A program made the translations under genes and the position numbers. Of a stretch of 64,000 bases of DNA, positions 41,278-50,395 are shown piece after piece (position 1 is the first letter of the stretch; each line of letters begins with the position of its first letter). The notes beneath the pieces were generated by a model, which had not been told where the DNA came from, did no database searches, and saw nothing but the letters and a program-made list of their open reading frames with translations. The stretch spans positions 186,001 through 250,000 of the forward strand of contig NZ_LECZ01000022.1 in NCBI RefSeq assembly GCF_001022965.1, read 5' to 3'. This DNA is from Enterobacter genomosp. O (lineage in GTDB: Bacteria; Pseudomonadota; Gammaproteobacteria; Enterobacterales; Enterobacteriaceae).

Positions 41278-42192
41278 ATGAGTACATTCTTCCTGCAACA
41301 GTTAATTAATGGCTTAACGCTGGGCTCCGTCTACGGCCTGATCGCCATCGGTTACACCATGGTGTACGGCATTATCGGCATGATTAATTTCGCCCACGGC
41401 GAAGTGTATATGATTTCCGCCTATCTCTGCGCCATTGGCCTGGCGCTGCTCTCCTTCTTCGGCCTGCAGTCGTTCCCGCTGCTGATCCTCGGGACGCTGG
41501 TGTTCACCATCGTGGTAACCGGCGTGTACGGCTGGACCATCGAGCGTATCGCCTACAAGCCGCTGCGAAACTCCACGCGCCTGGCGCCGCTTATCTCCGC
41601 CATCGGGATGTCGCTTATCCTGCAAAACTACGCGCAGCTGAGCCAGGGCCCGCGCCAGCAGGGGGTGCCAACCATGCTGGACGGCGTTATTCGTCTGCAT
41701 CTGGGCGACGGGTTCGTTCAGATAACCTACACCAAAGTATTTATTCTGCTCGCCTCGTTTGCCGGCATGCTGGTGCTCACCTGGATAATCAACCATACCC
41801 GGCTGGGGCGGATGTGCCGCGCGGTGCAGCAGGATCGAAAAATGGCCTCCATTCTGGGCATTAACACCGACCGAATCATCTCGCTGGTCTTTGTCATCGG
41901 CGCGGCGATGGCCGGCCTGGCGGGCGTGCTGATCACCATGAATTACGGCACCTTTGATTTTTACGTCGGGTTTGTGATCGGCATAAAAGCCTTTACGGCG
42001 GCGGTACTGGGCGGCATCGGTTCTCTGCCCGGCGCGATGCTCGGCGGCCTTATCCTCGGCGTGGCGGAAGCGCAGTTCTCGGGCATGGTGAACTCGGACT
42101 ATAAGGATGTCTTCTCGTTTGGGCTGCTGGTGATGATCCTGATTTTCCGTCCCCAGGGGCTGCTTGGGCGCCCGATTGTGGCCAAAGTGTGA
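41278..42192 (+). CDS. livH: Branched-chain amino-acid-type ABC transporter, permease LivH
   Basis: A 304-residue membrane permease of the HAAT family, with about eight helices. Typical features are FLQQLINGLTLGSVYGLIAIGYTM at the start, INFAHGEVYM and VLGGIGSLPGAMLGG near the end. Its gene is 99 bp after the binding protein gene, with GC-rich inverted sequence in the gap that may lower downstream expression. This is an operon separate from the canonical livKHMGF locus. Confidence 0.9.
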   Translation: MSTFFLQQLINGLTLGSVYGLIAIGYTMVYGIIGMINFAHGEVYMISAYLCAIGLALLSFFGLQSFPLLILGTLVFTIVVTGVYGWTIERIAYKPLRNSTRLAPLISAIGMSLILQNYAQLSQGPRQQGVPTMLDGVIRLHLGDGFVQITYTKVFILLASFAGMLVLTWIINHTRLGRMCRAVQQDRKMASILGINTDRIISLVFVIGAAMAGLAGVLITMNYGTFDFYVGFVIGIKAFTAAVLGGIGSLPGAMLGGLILGVAEAQFSGMVNSDYKDVFSFGLLVMILIFRPQGLLGRPIVAKV

Positions 42193-42203
42193 GGGAGAAC
42201 GAC

Positions 42204-43478
42204 ATGGTATCGCACGCTTTTTCGCTTAAACGCTGCATTCTGGACGCGATTTTCTCCGGGCTGATTGCGCTGATTATCTTCGGCCCCATTGCAGGCGTGG
42301 TGCTGGATGGGTACAGCTTTAACTTCGCCGGGCAGCGCCTGGCCTGGATGGTCGGCATTGTGATGCTGGGGCGTTTTCTGCTGAGCGCTTTTTTAGGTAC
42401 CCCTGCCGGCGCCCGTTTCCAGGCGCGCTTCGAAGCCGACAGCGCAGGCGTGTATGTCCGGCCACCGGAATACAAAAGCCGCATGCGCTGGATCATTCCT
42501 CTGGTGATTACCCTCGCGATTTGCTTCCCGTTTGTCGCCACCAAATATGTGCTGACCGTCGCCATTCTCGGGCTGATCTACGTCCTTCTGGGTCTCGGGC
42601 TGAACATCGTCGTGGGTCTGGCCGGTCTGCTGGACCTGGGATACGTCGCTTTCTATGCGATTGGCGCTTACGGCCTGGCTCTGGGGTACCAGTATCTCGG
42701 CTTGGGCTTCTGGAGCATGCTCCCGCTGGCGGCGATCATGGCCGCCGCCGCCGGTGCCCTGCTCGGCTTCCCGGTGCTGCGTATGCACGGTGACTATCTG
42801 GCCATCGTCACCCTCGGCTTCGGGGAGATCATTCGCCTGATCCTGAACAACTGGCTGACGTTCACCGGCGGGCCTAACGGCGTATCAGCCCCTCCCCCCA
42901 CCTTCTTCGGTCTGGAATTTGGACGGCGCGCAAAAGAAGGAGGGGTGCCCTTCCACGAGTTCTTCCACCTGACCTACAACCCGAACATGAAATTTATCTT
43001 TATCTACGCGGTGCTGTTTCTGGTGGTGATGCTGGTGCTCTATATCAAGCACCGGCTGACGCGAATGCCGATTGGTCGAGCGTGGGAAGCCCTGCGTGAA
43101 GACGAAATTGCCTGTCGCTCAATGGGGCTGAATCATGTTCTGGTCAAGCTGTCGGCGTTTACGCTGGGCGCGTCAACCGCGGGCATTGCCGGGGTGTTCT
43201 TCGCGACCTACCAGGGGTTCGTGAACCCGACCTCATTCACGTTTTTTGAATCCGCGCTGATCCTCGCCATCGTCGTGCTGGGCGGTATGGGCTCGACGCT
43301 GGGCGTGGTGCTGGCCGCCTTTGTGCTCACGGTCACGCCAGAACTGCTGCGCAGTTTTGCAGAGTACCGCGTCCTGCTGTTTGGCATGCTCATGGTGGTG
43401 ATGATGATCTGGCGTCCACGCGGTTTGATCCGCATTAACCGCAGCGGGTTCACCGTGCGTAAGGGCGTTGCGCCATGA
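42204..43478 (+). CDS. livM: Branched-chain amino-acid-type ABC transporter, permease LivM
   Basis: A 424-residue permease with the extra N-terminal region (DUF3382-type, residues 1-90) that marks LivM, followed by the permease core (LGLNIVVGLAGLLDLGYVAFYAIGAY, FGEIIRLILNNW, VVLGGMGSTLGVVLAA). E. coli LivM has 425 residues. The start is the ATG at 42204 with GGGAG 6 nt upstream; a GTG at 42189 overlapping livH is less likely. It is 11 bp after livH and overlaps livG by 4 bp. Confidence 0.9.
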   Translation: MVSHAFSLKRCILDAIFSGLIALIIFGPIAGVVLDGYSFNFAGQRLAWMVGIVMLGRFLLSAFLGTPAGARFQARFEADSAGVYVRPPEYKSRMRWIIPLVITLAICFPFVATKYVLTVAILGLIYVLLGLGLNIVVGLAGLLDLGYVAFYAIGAYGLALGYQYLGLGFWSMLPLAAIMAAAAGALLGFPVLRMHGDYLAIVTLGFGEIIRLILNNWLTFTGGPNGVSAPPPTFFGLEFGRRAKEGGVPFHEFFHLTYNPNMKFIFIYAVLFLVVMLVLYIKHRLTRMPIGRAWEALREDEIACRSMGLNHVLVKLSAFTLGASTAGIAGVFFATYQGFVNPTSFTFFESALILAIVVLGGMGSTLGVVLAAFVLTVTPELLRSFAEYRVLLFGMLMVVMMIWRPRGLIRINRSGFTVRKGVAP

Positions 43479-44350
43479 ACGAAACGATATTGCGCGTTGA
43501 ACACCTGATGATGCACTTCGGCGGGATTAAAGCGCTAAACGACGTCAACCTCGACGTTCAGCGCGGGTCAATTACCGCCCTTATTGGCCCCAACGGAGCG
43601 GGAAAAACCACCGTGTTTAACTGCCTGACGGGCTTCTACCGAGCCTCGGGCGGCAACATTTTATTTAATACCCGCAATAAAACGACCAACGTCATTCAGG
43701 TACTCGGACAAAAATTCCAGCCAGGCGACTGGATTCGTCCCGCGCAGCTCGGGCAGCGTCTTTTCTACAAAATGTTTGGCGGAACGCACCTGGTCAACCG
43801 CGCAGGGCTGGCGCGCACGTTTCAAAATATCCGCCTTTTTCGAGAGATGTCGGTGGTGGAAAACCTGCTGGTCGCGCAGCATATGCGCGTAAACCGCAAT
43901 CTGCTCGCCGGGATCTTAAATACGCCGGCATACCGTCGGGCGGAAAGCGATGCCCTGGACCGGGCCTTCTACTGGCTGGAAGTGGTGGATCTGGTGGAGT
44001 GCGCCAATCGCCTGGCGGGAGAGATGTCGTATGGCCAACAGCGGCGTCTGGAAATTGCGCGAGCAATGTGTACCGGGCCGGAAATGATCTGCCTGGATGA
44101 ACCCGCCGCCGGGCTTAACCCGGTTGAAACGCACAAGCTGAGCAGCATTATTCGTTTTCTGCGGGATCGCCATGACATCACGGTGTTACTGATTGAACAC
44201 GATATGGGGATGGTGATGGAGATTTCAGACGACATTATCGTGCTCGACCACGGCGATGTGATTGCCAGAGGAAAACCCGAGCAGATCCAGCATGATGAAA
44301 AGGTGATTGCCGCCTACCTGGGCACTGATGAAAGCGAGGTCACCCTATGA
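43475..44350 (+). CDS. livG: Branched-chain amino-acid-type ABC transporter, ATPase LivG
   Basis: A 291-residue cytoplasmic ATPase, one of two that power the transporter. Walker A GPNGAGKTT, signature SYGQQRR, Walker B MICLDEPAAGL, H-loop His in VLLIEHDMGMV. A family insertion between Walker A and the signature (VIQVLGQKFQPGDWIRP...) is longer than in LivF and is typical of LivG from this operon type. It overlaps livM and livF by 4 bp each. Confidence 0.92.
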   Translation: MNETILRVEHLMMHFGGIKALNDVNLDVQRGSITALIGPNGAGKTTVFNCLTGFYRASGGNILFNTRNKTTNVIQVLGQKFQPGDWIRPAQLGQRLFYKMFGGTHLVNRAGLARTFQNIRLFREMSVVENLLVAQHMRVNRNLLAGILNTPAYRRAESDALDRAFYWLEVVDLVECANRLAGEMSYGQQRRLEIARAMCTGPEMICLDEPAAGLNPVETHKLSSIIRFLRDRHDITVLLIEHDMGMVMEISDDIIVLDHGDVIARGKPEQIQHDEKVIAAYLGTDESEVTL

Positions 44351-45063
44351 GCGAACCGCTGCTGGCATTTCGCGAAGTGGATGTGTTCTACGGCGTCATT
44401 CAGGCGCTGAAACAGGTCTCTCTCGAGGTCAATAAAGGTGAAACCGTGGCGCTGATTGGCGCAAACGGCGCCGGGAAAACGACGCTACTGATGTCCATCT
44501 TTGGCCAGCCCCGTATCCGCAACGGGCAGATCCTTTTCGGTGGTGAAGATATCAGCCATAAATCCACCCACTACGTCGCCTCCGGCGGCATTGCGCAGGC
44601 ACCTGAAGGACGACGTATCTTTCCCGATATGACCGTTGAAGAGAACCTGCTGATGGGCACCATCCCCATTGGCAGCCAGTTTGCCGCTGACGACATGCAA
44701 ACCATGTTTGACCTCTTCCCTCGCCTTAAAGAGCGGCGTAAACAGCGCGCAATGACCATGTCCGGCGGTGAACAGCAGATGCTGGCTATCGCCCGGGCGC
44801 TGATGAGCCGTCCGAAGCTGCTGCTGCTGGATGAACCGAGCCTCGGGCTGGCGCCGATAGTGGTGAAACAAATCTTCCAGACGCTGCGCGAGCTGGCCCG
44901 CAACGGGATGACCATTTTTCTGGTAGAGCAGAATGCACATCACGCGTTGAAGCTGTCTGACCGCGGGTACGTGATGGTTAATGGACAGATCCGTTTTAGC
45001 GGCAGCGGTGAGGAATTGCTGGGCAATCAGGAGGTCAGGAAGGCTTATTTGGGCGGGGTGTAA
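44347..45063 (+). CDS. livF: Branched-chain amino-acid-type ABC transporter, ATPase LivF
   Basis: A 238-residue ATPase and last gene of the operon. Walker A GANGAGKTT, signature MSGGEQQ, Walker B LLLLDEPSLGL, H-loop FLVEQN with the following His. Length is usual for LivF (237). The stop is only 12 bp before the direct repeat marking the prophage scar, whose hairpin (45086-45105) can also serve as the terminator for this operon. Confidence 0.92.
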   Translation: MSEPLLAFREVDVFYGVIQALKQVSLEVNKGETVALIGANGAGKTTLLMSIFGQPRIRNGQILFGGEDISHKSTHYVASGGIAQAPEGRRIFPDMTVEENLLMGTIPIGSQFAADDMQTMFDLFPRLKERRKQRAMTMSGGEQQMLAIARALMSRPKLLLLDEPSLGLAPIVVKQIFQTLRELARNGMTIFLVEQNAHHALKLSDRGYVMVNGQIRFSGSGEELLGNQEVRKAYLGGV

Positions 45064-45085
45064 TTGCCAGATTTCAGGCACAAAA

Positions 45086-45105
45086 AAACCACCTTTCGGT
45101 GGTTT
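45086..45105. terminator. Terminator hairpin within the left repeat
   Basis: Stem AAACCACC / GGTGGTTT, 4-nt loop, preceded by an A-run that gives T on the minus strand. It is the original leuZ terminator, now placed behind livF. Confidence 0.75.
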
Positions 45106-45146
45106 CACGACACTGCTTATTGCTTTGATTATTCTGCTTTTTCCCA

Positions 45147-45201
45147 TGGTAGCCGGAGTGGGACTTGAACCCACACAGCGCGAACGCTGAGGGATTTTAA
45201 A
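45147..45201 (-). pseudogene. Partial tRNA-Leu (3' end of leuZ)
   Basis: 55 nt identical to the 3' part of leuZ (49345-49399) except one base, from the CCA end back to the anticodon loop, where the match stops abruptly. The 5' half is missing. It is the original 3' end left behind by phage integration, not a working tRNA. Confidence 0.9.
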
Positions 45202-45409
45202 CTGGTTGTTAAAGCAATAAAATCAATGGGATATACATTTACTCTAAGCATATATAAAAATAACCACATAAAATACATGTACTTATAACCAGTTCTCTTA
45301 ACATTTTCGGAATGGATAATGAATAAAAATTCGTTATTCCGTTGCTCAGTACAACGCTTGCCAGCGATAAATATTCGTGCGGAGTTCCCGCATACACTCT
45401 GTCGTCTGG

Positions 45410-45822
45410 GTATCCACCAGCGGATCGCCTCATACGCCTCTTTGCGGTCACCAGCATTGATGCGCTTATAGAAGATCGAGGCGAAACACTGACTGGGGCC
45501 GATGTTGTACGGGCAGAATGATGCAATACCCGCTTTCTGTCGTTCTGACAGCGCACCTTAATATTACAGTCAACCCACGCCAAGTTTTATTACGCTCTAT
45601 TGCATTCACCTGGTCGCATATCTTCATGCCCTGCACAACAGGTTTACCATCAATCATCTTGATGCCGCGGAAAATTGTCCAGAGCCCGCCGCCATCTTTG
45701 TACGCAGTGAGGCTGTTTCCCTTTTTCTCATTCAGGAACTGCTCAAGTATTACCGGGGTGGATGCGCCAGATAAGACCAAAGCCAGAACATCAGCACCGA
45801 GTTTAGTTTTGTTGATAGCCAT
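45410..45822 (-). pseudogene. Decayed phage lysozyme (GH24)
   Basis: The start AINKTKLGADVLALVLSGA and SLTAYKDGGGLWTI match signal-anchored endolysins of lambdoid phages (R of phage 21). The catalytic Glu is replaced by Lys (EKKGNSL instead of EKEGNSL). The frame then shifts at least twice: AWVDCNIKV and later QKAGIASFCPYNIGP plus YKRINAGDRKEAYEAIRWW lie in other frames. After AIRWWI the homology ends, apparently by deletion. It is surely inactive. The holin remnant lies directly upstream as in intact phages. Confidence 0.82.
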
Positions 45823-45852
45823 TGTCCCGAGCCTCTTTCCGACAGCCATCTT

Positions 45853-46030
45853 TCATTTTAAATACAGATTTATCAGGTAGGTCAACAAGCCTGATAAAAG
45901 GCTGCCGAGAACCCCAATCACAGCCCATTGGCTCGGGCTCACTTTAACGAGAAGTTGCAGCAGTCAGTAAAAAATCACCAAGCGAAGTGCCATACGACAG
46001 CCCAGTCGCTACATCTGAAAGGTTGTTCAT
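45853..46030 (-). pseudogene. Decayed phage holin (phage 21 S type)
   Basis: Start MNNLSDVATGLSYGTSLG and, in another frame, [20 protein letters not shown] then TYLINLYLK. The conserved SPSQWA-IGVLGSL segment identifies a class II holin of lambdoid phages. The span (178 bp) is not a multiple of three, so at least one frameshift breaks it. It precedes the lysozyme remnant, the normal lysis-cassette order. Confidence 0.78.
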
Positions 46031-46294
46031 CCTCACCCCCTTACACCCGATGGAAATGTGTAACTTACGTGAGGGTAAGCATTGAGGTGGTCGAAATCCT
46101 GGCCATATGCCGGATTAACATTAAAAAGCCCACTGATGTGGACTTTCGACATCAAGTGCTGATCAGATTCAATCAAGGTGATAAACTTCGCATTTACTTA
46201 AAACTACGTATTCAGATAAATGGTTATCAATTTATAATTGCTTCTCGGATGCGCTAGTGTTTAAACCCAACAATTTGATTACCACCGAGTAAAC
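46031..46294. other. Gap between lysis remnant and acyltransferase gene
   Basis: About 260 bp, AT-rich toward the right. No gene recognised. It should hold the promoter of the acyltransferase gene. Confidence 0.4.
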
Positions 46295-47449
46295 ATGACT
46301 ATTTCGATTCAACAAAAACTAGGGTCAGTGGAAGGGATTCGGGGTCTTGCATGCCTTATGGTGTTTCTGTCCCATCTATCTTCTACATTTGCCCCAACCA
46401 TGCATACTGGAAATATAGCTAATGCCAGAACACCAATTGATATAGCGCTACATAGTTCACCATTTGCTTTCCTTTATTCCGGTGCGGCAGCAGTTGGTAT
46501 ATTTTTTGTACTAAGTGGTTTCATCCTTAGTTTCTGCATACTGAATAAAGGTGATGCGGTTACAAGTGCCGTAGGAATGACTATTAAGCGATATTTTAGA
46601 TTGATGCCTCCAGCATTAGGTTCGTGTATAGTCGCTTATTTTTCATTAAAATATTTTAATTTCGATAAATCAGCACTAGGTGACTGGGCACAGAACTATC
46701 ATATATCAAACCCATTATTTTTTGATGCTATATACAATGGAACTATTTCATCTTTTTTATCAGGAAGTGCTCCCTATAACTGGTCTTTATGGACAATGAA
46801 GATTGAATTTTTTGGTTCACTATCAGTTTTCTTTTTATGCTGCATACTTCCTTATATTAGATTTCAGAAATCTTTGATTATGATTTTTTTATTAATACCT
46901 TTATTCATGAACGTTAAATCTGGCGATGAAATATACTACGCGGCATTTTTCTCCGGAGTTCTAATTTATAAATTAGATATAAAAGTAAACAACGGAATAG
47001 GATTGATCATTTTTCTTACTGGTCTATTTTTTTGTGGTTACCATACAAACGGTTTTTTTTACAAAAACATCAACTCCATGGTTAACATCACATTAAACAA
47101 TAAAACCATTGATAATTATACACTTTTTAACAACATTGGTGGGTTCATGGTTGTATTCTCAGTACTGCGAACCAAGTGCATATCAATATTTTTCTCGCAC
47201 AAAGTTTTGGTAAAAATGGGAGCATTGTCATTCTCAGTATATGTGTTACATCAACCAATAATGCATATCACGACACCACTCTTGTTTAATTCCGCGCGAG
47301 AAAATGGAATCTCATATTCTATGGCTGCACTCCTATCATCTGTATTTACCATCCTGGTCGTTTATTTAATGTCCATCCCGTATCAAAAATACGTTGACAA
47401 CTTTAGCGTTAAACTTTCGAACTCCATTAAAAAGAAGGTGCTGCTATAA
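46295..47449 (+). CDS. Acyltransferase family 3 (O-antigen acetylase-like)
   Basis: A 384-residue membrane acyltransferase with about ten hydrophobic helices. The N-terminal motif VEGIRGLACLMVFLSHL holds the conserved Arg and His of this family, and GIFFVLSGFIL follows. Members acetylate O-antigen or other surface glycans (OafA, phage-encoded serotype converters). It is intact, strikingly AT-rich against its neighbours and lies inside a decayed prophage, so it was brought in by the phage and may alter the host's surface sugar. Target glycan unknown. The ATG at 46295 has no strong ribosome site. Confidence 0.82.
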   Translation: MTISIQQKLGSVEGIRGLACLMVFLSHLSSTFAPTMHTGNIANARTPIDIALHSSPFAFLYSGAAAVGIFFVLSGFILSFCILNKGDAVTSAVGMTIKRYFRLMPPALGSCIVAYFSLKYFNFDKSALGDWAQNYHISNPLFFDAIYNGTISSFLSGSAPYNWSLWTMKIEFFGSLSVFFLCCILPYIRFQKSLIMIFLLIPLFMNVKSGDEIYYAAFFSGVLIYKLDIKVNNGIGLIIFLTGLFFCGYHTNGFFYKNINSMVNITLNNKTIDNYTLFNNIGGFMVVFSVLRTKCISIFFSHKVLVKMGALSFSVYVLHQPIMHITTPLLFNSARENGISYSMAALLSSVFTILVVYLMSIPYQKYVDNFSVKLSNSIKKKVLL

Positions 47450-47849
47450 AAGGAGCAGCTTGTTTGTCATATTTAGTGATCATGACGGAGCGCTTATAAA
47501 ACATCGTTTGTCCCGTCGTGGTCACGTTGGTTTGCAAAACCAAGCTTCATGTTTAGGCTTTCGATTCCTCTTCATCTCGTCTGATGCAATTTGTCCTTAT
47601 GCGCTCAGCGAATTTGTGGCCAGTTGAAACAGTAGTTTTTTCAATAAAATTATAAGTGATGTGTGACATCACAAAAGCAACACAACACCAAATGGTCCCT
47701 TATCAGTTTTAATCCTTATACCGGCGGTGATCGCCTCTCCTCCTGGGGTATACATTCAGGAGAAGCTGAAGCGGCATCAATAAATACTTAAGCGCAGAAT
47801 CATAACAATCGGATCGCCCGGGCTGTTCGATGCAGGCATTTCTTTAGCC
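47450..47849. other. Unassigned phage-region sequence
   Basis: 400 bp following the acyltransferase gene. I see no gene. Reading the minus strand near 47770-47870 gives short open stretches that continue the tail remnant but cannot be named. Confidence 0.4.
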
Positions 47850-48199
47850 TGATACACCGCAACCGGCAATGCCAAGTTATAGCTATCCGGTACCCTCGGT
47901 ACTAAATGGGCCGTCTAAAAGCGGGCGATGCAAAGCCATACCGAGATAGATAAACGAGCGCTGTAAAGCCATCCAAAGATGGTTAAATTCTTTGGTGACG
48001 GTGTAACCACCGTACCGTTAGCTAAGGTGTTGCCATCAACATTACCCACACCGCGGACACTATAACCGCTTGTGGTTACTTCGCTGTTAAGCGATACCGT
48101 GATATCGCCAGAATTAATAATGTAAAACTCAAAGGGAACAAAAGTCGTCAGACTGTACGCGTTAAAAATGATATATGGCGTCTGATTGGGTACCGACAT
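47850..48199 (-). pseudogene. Decayed phage tail fibre/tailspike N-terminus
   Basis: Starts with SVPNQTPYIIFNAYSLTTF and PFEFYIINSGDITVSLNSE, the head-binding N-terminus found in many podovirus tail proteins. The frame then changes: LWMALQRSFIYLGMALHRPL, STEG and NLALPVA appear in other frames. The receptor-binding part is missing. It is a clear broken structural gene of the resident prophage. Confidence 0.75.
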
Positions 48200-49273
48200 G
48201 ATACGCAACCTCTGGCAGATTAATAATCGGCGTCGTCCAGATGTTCTCCGTCACTTAACTGCCAAACTTCGCGCGCCTGGCCGGTCGGAACCCGGGCCAC
48301 TTTCCAGATGCGTATAGAGGTCTGACTTATTCCGCCCCGGAGCCGATAACATCGTCAGGTGGGTTGGTCAGTGCCGGATTAAAATCACGCATCTGGTCAT
48401 AGACAGGACCGTCGAGCACGTCGGTATGCGCCCACAGGAACCGCGACGACAGCGGCGCTTCAAACGCATCAAGGTTACGCTTCTGCTTGTTAGCGATACT
48501 GAATTCTTCACCTACATCACAACCGGGATCTGATGTTTGAGCACCAGCCCTTTTATCTGAGCTGCCTTGCCGTCAGGGATTTTGTCGTTATTGTCAAACT
48601 CTGCCAACTCTCTGGTAAGCTCCAGGCAGATTTGCCAGTACAGATCCCAATCCTATCCGTCAACATCAGAGAGTACGCCTAAGCATCAGCCTTAACTTTA
48701 CCTGTGACCACATCTCACCAGGCGACAGCGCTGACGATTTGTGCGTTACTCAGCCAGAGTGAGGCCGTACAGTTTGCATAGCGAATTTGTGGGTGAGTGT
48801 TGTATTTTCACAAATGCGGTCGGGCTCGAGTCGAACGTCACCTACGGGTTTACTTTGCAGCTGATACTGGCTATTCGACTCAGCCGAACCTGCGCTACTT
48901 GTTCCGATCACAGCTGCATCGGTGTAAACACCTCGTCATAACGAACTGTCCAAGCGCGTATCTCACGACGAAAGATGGTGTAAATCACATCGTTGGTGTC
49001 GGTTGAGATGGTTGCCACCAACTAAAATGCGCCGTCAGCGACCTGCCAAGTTTAGGCAATAATATTCTGAGCACGATCGATAGCCATGGTGAGCACAACG
49101 CCATCCGCCCTTACCATCCAGATGAACCGTCAGGCTGTTGCTGGTATGCCATGTCCAGCCCCCCTACCAAAGGTGATACGCTCGGCCAGGACAGCCATGT
49201 CTCTAGAAGAACTGGTTGGATATGCGGTCGCGGGAAAACAATCTTCAGACGCATCTTTGGAATGGAGAAAAAG
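48200..49273 (-). pseudogene. Remnants of further phage structural genes
   Basis: About 1.07 kb of minus-strand fragments in changing frames. Readable pieces include RIWKVARVPTGQAREVWQLS (ending just before the tail gene), KQKRNLDAFEAPLSSRFLW with VYDQMRDFNPALTNPPDDV, ELTRELAEFDNNDKIPDG, and near the right end ADGVVLTMAIDRAQNIIA with FGRGAGHGIPA. The last resembles podovirus tail or DNA-stabilisation proteins; the others I cannot name. No integrase, repressor or replication gene remains. Confidence 0.6.
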
Positions 49274-49399
49274 AGGCACAAAAAAACCACCTTTCGGTGG
49301 TTTCACGACACTGCTTATTGCTTTGATTATTCTTTGTTTTCCCATGGTAGCCGGAGTGGGACTTGAACCCACACAGCGCGAACGCCGAGGGATTTTAAA
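49274..49399. repeat. 126-bp direct repeat, right copy (prophage attachment scar)
   Basis: Pair of 45076-45201. It contains the terminator hairpin (49284-49303) and the 3' part of the complete leuZ. In this copy the tRNA continues to its full 5' end, so leuZ was restored by the phage-borne 3' end. Confidence 0.9.
49284..49303 (-). terminator. Terminator of the glyW-cysT-leuZ tRNA operon
   Basis: Stem AAACCACC / GGTGGTTT with a 4-nt loop and a T-run on the minus strand, about 40 bp past the leuZ 3' end. Confidence 0.8.
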
Positions 49400-49431
49400 T
49401 CCCTTGTGTCTACCGATTCCACCATCCGGCC
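49345..49431 (-). tRNA. leuZ: tRNA-Leu (anticodon TAA)
   Basis: 87 nt with CCA encoded, acceptor stem GGCCGGA / TCCGGCT (first pair G-U, as in E. coli leuZ), long variable arm and anticodon loop with TAA. Its 3' half is inside the right phage repeat. It is last of three tRNA genes in the same order as E. coli. Confidence 0.97.
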
Positions 49432-49442
49432 AGGGAAGAAAG

Positions 49443-49516
49443 TGGAGGCGCGTTCCGGAGTCGAACCGGACTAGACGGATTTGCAATCCGCTACATAACC
49501 GCTTTGCTAACGCGCC
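49443..49516 (-). tRNA. cysT: tRNA-Cys (anticodon GCA)
   Basis: 74 nt, starting GGCGCGT and ending ACGCGCCTCCA, with anticodon GCA in GATTGCAAATC. It differs from E. coli cysT by one base in the D-loop side (TTAGCAAAG). Confidence 0.97.
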
Positions 49517-49562
49517 GTTAAATCTTTCAAACTGACACCCGCTACTGCGCATGTCTTTAATC

Positions 49563-49638
<76 letters not shown>

Positions 49639-49790
49639 ATGTCATCAAGTTAACTTCTAACCACTTGATTTCATTATCGTCCGGCTTACTGTGCCGCCGT
49701 TCGATGCGTTGCATTCTACTGATATGACGTTATGAGTCAACGTTATTTTTTGCATCCCCGGATCGTTTGCTGAAAATTACGGCGAAACGA

Positions 49791-50339
49791 TCACTGATCA
49801 AGCAAATCCCCGCGCGCAGCGTTCAAATATTGCAGCATTGACCATAACGTCAGCACTGCCGCCACCCACAGCAGACCAATTCCCGCCCATTCAACCCAGG
49901 CGTTCGGACGCCAGAGCATCCAGACCAGCGCCGCCATCTGCGCTGTCGTTTTCACTTTACCAATCCAGGAGACCGCCACGCTGCTGCGTTTGCCCAGTTC
50001 AGCCATCCACTCGCGCAGCGCGGAGATGATGATCTCACGGCCGATCATGGTTGCTGCCGGCAGCGTTACCCACCAGGTGTGATAGTGCTCGGCCACCAGC
50101 ACCATCGCGATAGCGACCATCACTTTATCCGCTACCGGATCGAGGAAGGCACCGAAACGGGTGCTTTGGTTCCAGCGGCGGGCCAGATAGCCATCGAACC
50201 AGTCGGTGACCGCTGCAATCAGGAAGATCAATGCACAGGCAAAAGGTGCCCAGACGACCGGCAGATAAAACGCCAGTACAAAGAACGGGATGAGTACAAC
50301 ACGAAAGAGAGTGAGCAACGTAGGGATATTATATTGCAT
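49791..50339 (-). CDS. pgsA: Phosphatidylglycerophosphate synthase PgsA
   Basis: A 182-residue inner-membrane enzyme that joins CDP-diacylglycerol and glycerol-3-phosphate, the committed step to phosphatidylglycerol and cardiolipin. The CDP-alcohol phosphotransferase motif (DG-x2-AR-x8-G-x3-D-x3-D) is seen in [12 protein letters not shown] followed by [11 protein letters not shown]. Length matches E. coli. It lies between uvrC and the tRNA operon as usual. Confidence 0.97.
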   Translation of the reverse strand: MQYNIPTLLTLFRVVLIPFFVLAFYLPVVWAPFACALIFLIAAVTDWFDGYLARRWNQSTRFGAFLDPVADKVMVAIAMVLVAEHYHTWWVTLPAATMIGREIIISALREWMAELGKRSSVAVSWIGKVKTTAQMAALVWMLWRPNAWVEWAGIGLLWVAAVLTLWSMLQYLNAARGDLLDQ

Positions 50340-50395
50340 AGTGACGGTAACTATTTGTTGTCAGTAAAATTTAGCTCTATGTTGCTACAGAGCCC

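Larger units (their letters stand above)
45076..45201. repeat. 126-bp direct repeat, left copy (prophage attachment scar)
   Basis: Nearly identical to 49274-49399 (offset 4198 bp, about four mismatches). It includes a terminator hairpin and the last 55 nt of leuZ in minus orientation, ending at the anticodon loop. tRNA genes are usual targets for phage integrases, which leave one whole and one partial tRNA. Here the displaced 3' end lies next to livF. Confidence 0.9.

Noticed and set aside
45928..46257. Plus-strand open frame opposite the holin remnant
   Set aside because: The minus strand carries clear holin homology; the plus frame has none.
47657..47671. CRP-like site (GTGTGACATCACA)
   Set aside because: Half-sites are separated by 2 bp, not 6.
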